64,000 nt of DNA from Isoperla grammatica. Taxonomy: Eukaryota; Arthropoda; Insecta; Plecoptera; Perlodidae. The notes below the pieces were generated by a model. The model was not told the origin of the DNA, did not search any database, and saw only the letters and a list, made by a program, of their open reading frames with translations. Shown piece after piece: positions 25,349-35,540 of this stretch; the stretch's first letter is position 1, and each line of letters opens with the position of its first letter. The translations under genes and the position numbers were made by a program. The stretch covers positions 632,122-696,121 of the forward strand of contig OX246743.1 in the NCBI GenBank assembly GCA_945910005.1, read 5' to 3'.

Positions 25349-25901
25349 ACGGATCTTACACTATTTAGTTCGTTGTGTAACTATGGAAGTCACCATTGCC
25401 TTGATGAGTTGATATAATGAAGGTGAAACATATAAACAATGGACAATTGATTTCAGTTTAATTTAATGGAAGTGACCACAAGAAAACTAACATAATATTT
25501 TTCCATTGTATTTGTCTGCAATTATAGCATTTCAATTTACTTTTCCAAGCCTTTTTTCCAAGTAAGCTTCCTTGGGACTGAGAATGTTTTCATTCAAGAT
25601 TGCTTCCCCTCCTTTTCTCTACAGGCTACACACACAAAAGAGTTAATCTTCTCGTCTCGCTTTGCAACAACTTCAAACGTTCTTGTTCGCCCCGTGTTCG
25701 GGAGCTAAATCAAACACAGAGTTGTGTGCTGGCTTCAATAAGCCCGTTACTCCTGCGGTTTATCTCCCTAGGGATGAGGATGAGGGTGACCTTTGACCTA
25801 TGCGCTCGGCGGGACTCGCGGGTGAGGCTGTGTCACTTTAGTCGCCCCAGTCTCATTCTTACGGAGTAGCCGAGGAGGTCTGCACGAGTCACTCCTAACC
25901 T

Positions 25902-26220
25902 AGTTCGTCTCAAACCAACATCCACGCCGGCAAAATGCAAACTAAAGCGAATTGGTTCGTATTGTTGGAGACAAAGGATGTCAATCATCCCCTTTATTTT
26001 GCAAATCACCTTCTAACATAGTAAAGACAGCTCCAAACCACATTGACCTTCAACACTTCCAAGGACAACTAAGTTCGATATTGTCAAGCGGGTGGCTTGG
26101 ACCTTTGGATATCCTTTCCGGTGACAAACTTGACGTTTACAACCTTGCGCAGTGAACGGGAACTAAGCCGCCCTTTCAGCGGTCCACTTTACCGGCGTGG
26201 ATCTTGGTAGGAGACGAACT
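25902..26220. mobile_element. MITE with about 35-bp inverted termini
   Basis: The left end agttcgtctcaaaccaacat, then ccacgccgg, is mirrored by the right end ccggcgtggatcttggtagg, then agacgaact. No coding capacity was seen. Confidence 0.7.
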
Positions 26221-26479
26221 TTAACCTAAAAATGTAAGGTTTTCTGTTCGTATCATTCTAACAAAAATCAAAATTGTGCTAGACATCAGTTACCCCTACG
26301 TGTATTTTATATTTCCTACTATTTTATTGTATGAAACATCTATTGTATCACTATACAAGAAAATCATACCTATGTAAATATTAGATCCATACCCAATAGA
26401 TATATTCACCACTCACAAAATTTTGATAAGTTATGTCCGTTTATACGGACTATTATTATATGAATTTTGATTTGAATTT

Positions 26480-26614
26480 GGTCTACAGTTAACGGAAAAA
26501 ATATGCAAAATTCATTGTTTTGATAAAATCCGATAATACAATAATATCTCGATTATCGGATTTAATCGAGACGTAATTAATGTTGCGTGTATTTTATGCC
26601 GTTATCTGTATAGA
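26480..26614. mobile_element. Small palindromic MITE, copy 1
   Basis: Inverted arms contain ggtctacagttaacgg and ccgttatctgta, and inner tccgataata/gattatcgga. The same layout recurs at 31287-31435. Confidence 0.6.
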
Positions 26615-27298
26615 AGACTCTGATAACATCTATAGCTGGGGAACACTTCTATAATGTCTACTTTAAAAGATGTTTAAAGATATGAACAGAAATCCTTAAA
26701 GTCTCATGTGCCTACTTGAAATAGCACAGTGGGGATTTACGAACTAGGGTTGGATATCTGTAAGTTACTAACACGGCTGCCGCGACTAATGACTAATGAC
26801 TAATGACTAATGAGGCTTGTGCACTCTACTAAGCAGACGACTGTGAAACAACGACATGACTCTGTTGATTTTCGTTGAATGAGCTTGCATGAATGGGGCA
26901 GTAGATATGTAAGAATATATGAGGCGGTATGAGACTATAGTAACGCTGGAACAGTACCAACGTGGGGACTTTACACTAATACTAATACAACAATAACTTA
27001 TTAGTAAGATTTCTTATAAAGACGAAAACCACAATTTTTACAGGAAAAACAAGTTTTTAATGCAAAAAAATATATGAATGCAAATATTGTCTGTACTACC
27101 TAGTCTACACTACGACTTCAGTCAAGAAGTTATGTGAAGTCGATAATGTGAGGTACCTATAGTAATTCTATGTGACCAGCTTCGCTCGGATTTTCTTATA
27201 GTTACTATGTTGTTAGCAAGATCAAATTACTTTCTAGCACAGCGACGCGTCCCGCTGATGATAACTTCACACACGACAAAGTTATCTGATTCTAAGGG

Positions 27299-27540
27299 GG
27301 CAGGGGGGGGGGGGGGGGGGGGCGACGCCAAAGGTCCCCGAACTAATGTTACTCTTGACGCCTACGAGTCTGTGACTGTAGCTGACGCGAAATTGAAAAC
27401 GAAACGCGAACTTTGTCTGATGTCTAGTTTTGTTTTTGTAAGAAGACGGCGGAAACTTTGCGCCAGTGACGTCAGAGCGAACGATGTGACTGGTCGTCAC
27501 ACCGCCCTGTAAGGGGGGAGGGGGGGGGGGGGGGGGGGCG
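27299..27540. repeat. Pair of long poly-G tracts about 200 bp apart
   Basis: G runs of about 20 nt near 27302-27322 and 27515-27538 flank otherwise ordinary sequence. They are candidate G-quadruplex formers on the plus strand. Confidence 0.85.
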
Positions 27541-28029
27541 TAGATATGTCATCCTTGGAAATGCTCCGTCTTACGCGGAAAGACATTTTACAATATCTTC
27601 AACACATTTCTGGAAATTCTGGTACGAATATTTAGGTGCATCGGTGTAAAACCACTATTGTATCGGTACGCGACAGAATTCTTGTACCGAAAACTGTTGA
27701 AGATATTGTTTTTTACAAACTTCATCGCATAAACGTGTGTTGCAGCGATGTACGAAATATGAACCTTCACATTTTTATCTTGCTCGCTAGCTAATGTTTC
27801 TCGAACCGTGGATATAAAACGTAATATAATGAATTAAAAGTAAAGAATCAAGCAAGGAATTTATATTTGATTCGTTTTGTTCTAAAATCTAAAGTATAGG
27901 TGTATGAGAAAGTTGTTGTTTTTAACAAGGCAATATAAACCATTTTTTTTAAATTCCGTCAGAATTCTCCAAAACGGAAAACGCGGCAGGAATGGGAGTT
28001 TACACAAATGACTAGTGATTAGTGACTAA

Positions 28030-29162
28030 CCCCCTTGATTAAGCCACAGGCTTCTATCATTGGCTGAGAGTGAGAATACTGCGCCCTGATTGGCCGCGAC
28101 TAACCAAGGAATTGACATATTTTCAATTCCTTGGTCAAGCAAGACCAAACCTTAGTAACAGCCAATCAGAGCGCAGTATTCTCACTCACAGCCAATCAGA
28201 GCGCAGTATTCTCACTCACAGCCAATCAGAGCGCAGTATTCTCACTCACAGCCAATCAGAGAGCAGTATTCACACTCACAGCCAATCAGAGAGTAGTATT
28301 CACACTCACAGCCAATCAGAGCTCAGTATTCTCACTCACAGCCAATCAGAGAGCAGTATTCACACTCACAGCCAATCAGAGCGCAGTATTCTCACTCTCA
28401 GCTAATCAGAGCGCAGTATTCTCGCTCACAGCCAATCAGAGAGCAGTATTCACACTCACAGCCAATCAGAGCGCAGTATTCTCACTCTCAGCCAATCAGA
28501 GCGCAGTATTCTCACTCTCAGCCAATCAGAGCAGTATTCTCACTCACAGCCAATCAGAGCGCAGTATTCTCACTCACAGCCAATCAGAGCAGTATTCTCA
28601 CTCACAGCCAATCAGAGCGCAGTATTCTCACTCACAGCCAATCAGAGCGCAGTATTCTCACTATCAGCCAATCAGAGCGCAGTATTCTCACTCTCAGCCA
28701 ATCAGAGCAGTATTCTCACTCACAGCCAATCAGAGCGCAGTATTCTCACTCACAGCCAATCAGAGCAGTATTCTCACTCTCAGCCAATCAGAGCAGTATT
28801 CTCACTCACAGCCAATCAGCGCAGTATTCTCACTCTCAGCCAATCAGAGCAGTATTCTCACTCACAGCCAATCAGAGCGCAGTATTCTAACTCTCAGCCA
28901 ATCAGAGCAGTATTCTCACTCACAGCCAATCAGAGCAGTATTCTCACTCTCAGCCAATCAGAGCAGTATTCTCATTCACAGCCAATCAGAGCGCAGTATT
29001 CTAACTCTCAGCCAATCAGAGCAGTATTCTCACTCACAGCCAATCAGAGCGCAGTATTCTCACTCTCAGCCAATCAGAGCAGTATTCTCACTCACAGCCA
29101 ATCAGAGCGCAGTATTCTCACTCTCAGCCAATGAAATACGCCTGTGGCTTTATCACGGGGGT
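28030..29162. mobile_element. Foldback element containing an expanded minisatellite
   Basis: The left end (cccccttgattaagccacag, then cattggctgagagtgagaat) is inverted at the right end (attctcactctcagccaatg, then cctgtggctttatcacgggg). A small palindrome ccaaggaattgacatatttt... sits at 28102-28132. The tandem array described next starts from the right-arm sequence, so the array appears to have grown inside the element. Confidence 0.75.
28159..29133 (+). repeat. 30/28-bp minisatellite with CCAAT motif, 33 full units
   Basis: Unit is agccaatcagagcgcagtat followed by tctcactcac. The first 12-13 units are all 30 bp. From about 28521 onward 28-bp units lacking gc are mixed in. Every unit carries ccaatcag. 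No stop occurs in the unit in the forward frames, so a 349-codon open frame runs through, but it shifts register between unit lengths and is not a credible protein. Confidence 0.95.
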
Positions 29163-29536
29163 TTATGTAGCCGCGCGTAATCAACGTGTTTTGGTAAGAT
29201 AGCCCATTGAGAACGCTAATTCAAAAAGTGATTTAAAAGGCTATAATGTCGATGGCTAATGTCGATTCGTAAGAATTTAACAGAAACTTTATGAAATAAA
29301 AATGCCAATATCACACGAATTCTAAATTTAAAAAACGGGCCGAATCTTGTATCGAACTTCTGGGTTATAACCAAGACCAGCGAGCCACACCACACGAAGG
29401 AACGTCAGCAAACTCGTCCCAGAGAGCCGAGGAAATCAGATTAAATAACTTTATCTAGTTTTCTCGACATTCAACTTCGAGTATACTAAAAGTTGGAGAC
29501 GCAACTGGCTTATGTTTATTCATTAGTCGGCCTCTA

Positions 29537-31142
29537 AGTTATATAACCCGCGCTCGGCTCTCGGGGGAAAAGAGAGCAGGCTACACATTTTTGAAAGAAA
29601 TCACGGCTTCCTAGCACAGATGTCGCTTGATTTCCGCCTAGTGAGGTTCGTCCAACTCCCGAGTCCCAAGTCAAGTGGTCGCAGTTATATAACCCGCGCT
29701 CGGCTCTCGGGGGAAAAGAGAGCAGGCTACACATTTTGGAAAGAAACCACGGCTTCCTAGCACAGATGTCACTTGGTCTCCGCCTAGTGAGGTTCGTCTA
29801 ACTCCCGAGTCCCAAGTCAAGTTGTCGCAGTTATATAACCCGCGCTTGGCTCTCGGGGGAAATAGAGCAGGCTACACATTTTGAAAAGAAACCACGGCTT
29901 CCTAGCACAGATGTCACTTTATCTCCGCCTAGTGAGGTTCGTCTAACTCCCGAGTCCTAAGTCAAGTGGTCGCAGTTATATAACCCGCGCTCGGCTCTCG
30001 GGGGAAATAGAGCAGGCTATACACATTTTGGAAAGAAACCACGGCTTCCTAGCACAGATGTCACTTGATCTCCGCCTAGTGAGGTTCGTCTAACTCCCGA
30101 GTCCTAAGTCAAGTGGTCGCAGTTATATAACCCGCGCTCGGCTCTCGGGGGAAAAGAGAGCAGGCTACACATTTTGGAAAGACATCACGGCTTCCTAGCA
30201 CAGATGTCACTTGATCTCCGCCTAGTGAGGTTCGTCAAACTCCCGAGCCCTAAGTCAAGTGGTCGCAGTTATATAACCCGCGCTCGGCTCTCGGGGGAAA
30301 AGAGAGCAGGCTACACATTTTGGAAAGAAACCACGGCTTCCTAGCACAGATGTCACTTTATCTCCGCCTAGTGAGGTTCGTCAAACTCCCGAGCCCTAAG
30401 TCAAGTGGTCGCAGTTATATAACCCGCGCTCGGCTCTCGGGGGAAAAGAGAGCAGGCTACACATTTTGGAAAGACATCACGGCTTCCTAGCACAGATGTC
30501 ACTTGATCTCCGCCTAGTGAGGTTCGTCCAACTCCCGGGACCCAAGTCAAGTTGTCGCAGTTATATAACCCGCGCTCGGCTCTCGGGGGAAAAGAGAGCA
30601 GGCTACACATTTTGGAAAGACATCACGGCTTCCTAGCACAGATGTCACTTGATCTCGGCCTAGTGAGGTTCGTCTAACTCCCGAGTCCCAAGTCAAGTGG
30701 TCGCAGTTGTATAACCCGCGCTCGGCTCTCGGGGGAAAAGAGAGCAGGCTACACATTTTGGAAAGACATCACGGCTTCCTAGCACAGATGTCACTTTATC
30801 TCCGCCTAGTGAGGTTCGTCAAACTCCCGAGCCCTAAGTCAAGTAGTCGCAGTTATATAACCCGCGCTCGGCTCTCGGGGGAAAAGAGAGCAGGCTACAC
30901 ATTTTGGAAAGACATCACGGCTTCCTAGCACAGATGTCACTTTATCTCCGCCTAGTGAGGTTCGTCAAACTCCCGAGCCCTAAGTCAAGTGGTCGCAGTT
31001 ATATAACCCGCGCTCGGCTCTCGGGGGAAAAGAGAGCAGGCTACACATTTTGGAAAGACATCACGGCTTCCTAGCACAGATGTCACTTGATCTCCGCCTA
31101 GTGAGGTTCGTCCAACTCCCGAGTCCCAAGTCAAGTGGTCGC
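29537..31142 (+). repeat. 146-bp satellite, 11 units
   Basis: Unit starts recur at 29537, 29683, 29829, 29974, 30121, 30267, 30413, 30559, 30705, 30851 and 30997. Each contains agttatataacccgcgctcg, ggaaaagagagcaggctaca and cctagtgaggttcgtc. The last block resembles the internal part of the 3632-4515 element. Small reading frames on either strand are side effects of the repeat. Confidence 0.95.
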
Positions 31143-31286
31143 AGTCCGCTCCACAATGTTCTAAATCAGGTTATTGAAATGCGAGTCTGCAGCAGCGGAT
31201 CGTGAGACTGTTAAGATTTGATGTTCGTATATTTAGAACAAAATTTAAACCGAAATTGTGGGACGATATAAAATACTTATATTATA

Positions 31287-31435
31287 AGGGTCTACACATA
31301 ACGAAAACAAATATATGCAAAATTAATTACGATTTGGACTAAATACGATAATACAATATTATCGGTCTGTCGCATTTAATCCAAAAAACGTAATGAGTTT
31401 ATAATATACATTTTTTTTCGTTATCTGTGGACCCA
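31287..31435. mobile_element. Small palindromic MITE, copy 2
   Basis: The ends gggtctacacataacgaaaa and its near complement at about 31418-31436 (ttcgttatctgtggaccc) are inverted. The layout and core resemble the copy at 26480. Confidence 0.7.
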
Positions 31436-31606
31436 GATATCTTGCGTAACATGAACATTGACGATTGCATTTCGAATAACACTTCCACTACAATTACAAT
31501 GACTGCAACACGGTAAACGGATGTGCCCCAGCCCACGACGTGAGCTGGTAATCAAATATAGTTTGTGTGAGGTAAAGAAAACACAATCCACATGTTATCA
31601 ACTCAC

Positions 31607-31645
31607 CTAGCTAGGGCATTGGATCCAATCCTTTTTCCGGAACTG
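31607..31645 (-). CDS. nuf: nuf small cassette exon with NAGNAG acceptor
   Basis: This 39-bp exon reads SSGKRIGSNALA in the frame set by its neighbours. It has a donor AG/gtgagt and an acceptor gttcacagCAG. The acceptor is a tandem NAGNAG, so the exon can start at 31645 or at 31642, which adds or removes one serine (HSSGK versus HSGK) without changing frame. The length is a multiple of three and both flanking phases are equal, so skipping it keeps the frame. The GSNALA sequence leading into SQLYRSSSF fits the conserved Nuf block. The exon lies between the 146-bp array and the 20-kb intron holding the Jockey element. Confidence 0.82.
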   Translation of the reverse strand, partial: QFRKKDWIQCPS

Positions 31646-32504
31646 CTGTGAACAAAGAGAGAAAAGTACATTAGTTCAAGTTATACTAAGGTTTTGGAGC
31701 AATATGCCACATTGTTGACAATACTGGCCAATAATTGAGATATTTATTTTTATGTGCAAAGTACATTCTGTACAATACAGAATACTTATAAAAATGTATT
31801 GTTGATATAAAATACAAGATATTTTAAGTTCGGGTATTTCCGACACAAAATATAAATGTATTTCGAATAATCTATTTTAGATACTGCCGACAATCCTAGG
31901 CTAATATACTAATATAGGCACAATATAGGTGTCCGTGTCTTGAAGAGCTAATATAATAATATGTACCCAACAACATCGCATAATACGACTAAGCTGCTAC
32001 GCTTGGTATTATATTTTGAGAGCGATGTCACCCGGCTTTTTTTAAGAACTCGATACCAACATTCACCTGATTAATAATTGAACAAAACCTCGAAGAACTT
32101 TCGTTTAGGACTGACAGTGTCGAATCTTTAACCTCTCGAACGTGAGTTCGGTGCGTCACCACTCGGCCACATCACGGGTGAATTATTTAGCTCTGTCACT
32201 CTGACGACGTTTCGACTTTCGATGTATCGATTCACTACTGAATATGAATAAATTGTCTGGCTAAGTGCTTCGCTCTTCAATCAATCAAGCGACACGTAAA
32301 CATGTCGGCTTTTAGACCAATCACAAGCGTCCTCCATCCTGCATCACACCAGACATTGCAATCAACGGTAGTCTCGACACATAGAAGTTGAAAAAATTAC
32401 CAATATAAAAAATGTTGGATTAATGAGGCCCTAGATATTATCATAATCTACAAAATATTCTCTAAAAAGGATAAAATTTGATTGTACATTTTTATTTTAT
32501 TTAT

Positions 32505-33021
32505 CAAGCGAGCGAAGCGAGCGTCTCCACGAGACGCTTGTGGCACTTTGTTCTATTTTATTTTTTTTTTTTTTTTTTTTTGTGTACTAGACTCTTATGG
32601 CACTTCATTCTGTTTGTTTTTTGTTTTGTTTTTATGTCTGTCGATAGCGGTCGAACGGAAAGTCCGATCAACTTGAAATTTGGACCATACACAAGCCTCG
32701 ATGTGGATTGAAGGTGTATAGGTTTGAGGCAAAATCGTTCGAAAAGTTACAAGTTACACTATAATAACTGTTAGTAACGGTGGCGGACCGCCGCGAAAAC
32801 ACTAGACAGAATGACAACGAAAATTCTTAGCAACGCACATTGCACTGCATTCAACAATATCGGGAAGTATAATAGCTATGGAAATAAGAAAAAATTTTGA
32901 AATGCACATTGTTGAATGGTAGTTAATTGTTGTTTTTATTAGCTTTGAGATCTTTTCGCCAGAACGTTCGTAGATATGGACGCGCTCGCTTATCAACGCG
33001 TCAAACAGAGCGTTTTCCTAG
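32505..33021 (+). mobile_element. Dispersed non-coding element, copy 1 (possibly Helitron-like)
   Basis: The element starts aagcgagcgaagcgagcgtc and ends agagcgttttcctag followed by T. It shares most of its length with the copy at 58401-59139, including gatagcggtcgaacggaaag and agcctcgatgtggattgaag. The 3' end has a possible GC-rich hairpin (cgctc...gagcg) a few bases before CTAG, as in Helitrons. A canonical TC 5' end is not conserved between copies, so the class is uncertain. Confidence 0.6.
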
Positions 33022-33423
33022 TTTAATAAATTTGAAATTGTCTAATTTGCCCCAAACGTAATAAATTTGTAACCCTTTTATACAGTATAGATATACATAG
33101 ATCTTGATAATATCTAGCCTCGCATCGTTCCAAACTTTTACGAACAAGAACACCTTAAAACCTCTTCATGCTTCTCAACCTGTTTGTGTGGAACACGACA
33201 AACCGTGTATTGTGCATAAATCACAAATTGCCCCATATTTCAATTAGAACACTGCTCCGTCAAAACAACGCATATTAATATCTACCAATGAACTGTACAA
33301 ACGTGTCTACTATGTCGCATTCACGATTACAATAATGATATTTGTGGTTTAACGTCTCATATTATTGCAACGATGCTAATCGAGACGATGTGTGGGTGAT
33401 TATGAAGAAAAAAACGCCACATG

Positions 33424-33505
33424 ACATCCCATCCCAAGCCAGGATTCGAACCTGGAAAGCAACAACCGCGCCTAAGCAACCGCGGCCAACTGCCCCGGCT
33501 ATGTC
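33424..33505 (-). mobile_element. tRNA-like SINE fragment, second family
   Basis: On the minus strand the sequence has a B box ggttcgaatcc preceded by ggggcagttggccgcggttg, which is A-box-like. The cloverleaf is not convincing, so it is more likely a SINE than a tRNA gene. The surrounding 33022-34600 has a poly-G run at 33845-33866 and no exon. Confidence 0.5.
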
Positions 33506-34654
33506 TCAATCACGTGATATCCCCAGTGTGACGTCATTATGCTAGACTATCCCGCACAAACACGGTCGTCATTTCAACAACATTGCTTCATCTAAATGTT
33601 CACACCGCTTAGCGATTACAGCTGCCAACCCCACAACAAGAATTATCAATAGTTGACTTCCATTCCCTTTACGTCATAGCTACACCACTTTAGTCTCTTA
33701 TCATTACAGGCATCGATTGATCAACAGAACATAAATAATTAATAGATACATAAGAGTCCACACATTGTAGCAATAACGACTGGAAAAATACAAAATAAAA
33801 AAGTGCTCTCTCTTTATAGTGCACATGTACTCTGTAAGTGGTGGGGGCGGGGGGGGGGGGGGGGGCGCCCACCTATCACGTCGCCACAGCTGTTGTTTCT
33901 CACACGAAGCTAATCGATAATAGTGAATATAGTTGTCAACACAAACGATGATTTCTGCCGACTACAAAGGCCTTGACATACATTTGCATGTGAAGCTGCA
34001 CACCATAGCCTCTTATACCTCTTCTACACTAGATAGTTAAATATGTATTTAAATACAGCCTGTCTTTAAATACGTGTGTACTCTATACTTAAATAGAACC
34101 GAGTGAAGAAGGGGTATTAGTCGATGTGAGGTACTTAGTTCTACGTCTACACAGTATCTCGTACTTAAGCATGTATTTATATAAGTACAGGCGATGGTTT
34201 AGGAGTAAGGTGCTAAGTAACAAAGTGCAGACTAGGTATTATACCTCACTAACCCCTCCCTCATCCATGAGCTCAAACAAAGCTATTGCTCGCATCATAA
34301 CTTTAGCCAACCAGTGAACGGTATATGAAACTAGAGCTCGCTGATTGGCGTAGAACCACTTTCTATGACAACTCTAGAAGTATCCGTTGCGAACGCGAGA
34401 TAGCGCGCAGGTGCATTGTATCCTACGCGAGCGTCTTGCGCGCTATCTTACGGTTGGCGGGGGTACTTTCGGTATCCTGAAAGATGTAACAAGTAAAGTG
34501 TTGGCCATGAGCTCACCCAACAGTAAACACACTCTTTAACGCATCTCACACTTACACTATCAAATGTCCAACCCATGTAGTTCCTACGTCACAACTACTT
34601 CACAACACAGAATTATAGTTGCTTGAAACAACCTTACTGATGCTGACGTCACAC

Positions 34655-34745
34655 GACGAGCGATTCGCGGCCAATCAGCGAGCCCCAATTACAAATACCG
34701 ATCGCTGATTGGACAATACCTCAACGATCCATTACGTCATCACGG
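34655..34745. repeat. Inverted repeat with CCAAT motifs
   Basis: The sequence cggccaatcagcgagcc is mirrored by atcgctgattggac across a short spacer (ccaattacaaataccg), with outer ctgacgtcac/attacgtcat partly pairing. The core resembles the centre of the 15516-15682 element. Confidence 0.55.
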
Positions 34746-35042
34746 TACGACTGCATTTCACCTACATTATATCTAACACACAATAGAAATACTTGCTTCA
34801 CTCGCTCACACTAACACAAAACACTTCCCCGTTCGTCTTGTGTCGTTCGGAAACTGAACACGATGCGTCGCAGTCAGGTCTACACACCTACACATGGCTT
34901 GATGACGTCATATCACCCACACCTGTGCGCAACAACGAGGGCGTCAAACTTGCAGAGTACCACGCGGTACATAACATTGGCAACACCCTCGGAGTGACAG
35001 GAACAAGTGACTGGCTGTACAGTGTTGCAATGTATGACCTAC

Positions 35043-35224
35043 ACAAGTCCTCGGTACAAGATCCTCCAGGGCCGTCATAAGAGATGACGTGGTACAATGA
35101 GCGCTTGGGTCTCGGGCGAGGCTCGAACCCAGGTCCTCGGTACAAGATCCTCCAGGGCCGCCATAAGAGATGAGGTGGTACAATGAGCGCTTGGGTCTCG
35201 GGCGGGGCTCGAACCCAGGTCCCC
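35043..35224 (-). repeat. 86-bp satellite, outlying block of 2 units
   Basis: Two units match the main array and are separated from it by about 310 bp. That interruption (35225-35540) contains many gtaac/gttac motifs, including gtaacgcgttac twice. The interruption replaced a few bases of a unit, so it is not a clean insertion. Confidence 0.9.
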
Positions 35225-35540
35225 TACAAGATCCTTGTAGCAAAGCAGTGTTGCTCACACAAAGAAATAACATCCACTTATGTTTATTGGTTGTCACTCA
35301 GGGGTAGAAGATTTTTGACCTGAAACAGCCGCAATACGAGTGTTTTGCTGTTGGTACATTTAAAAAACCATAGGCTGTTTCAAAAGTAACTTTTCATTTT
35401 TTTTTTAAGTTCCTTATCAATAGTAACTTTCAACGTTAAAAGTTACTGTCGAGGAAAAAGTAACTAGTTAGCCTAAAAGTTACCGAATAAGTAACGCGTT
35501 ACAAGTAACGCGTTACTTTCAAAAAGTTACTACTCAACTC

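Noticed and set aside
28131..29180. 349-codon plus-strand open frame with repeated ANQSAVFSL-type segments
   Set aside because: It is the 30/28-bp minisatellite read through. The 28-bp units change frame, the unit has no stop in these frames, and no conserved protein character remains.
33424..33500. tRNA gene on the minus strand
   Set aside because: The B box is good but a complete cloverleaf could not be formed by eye. It is kept as a SINE-like fragment.
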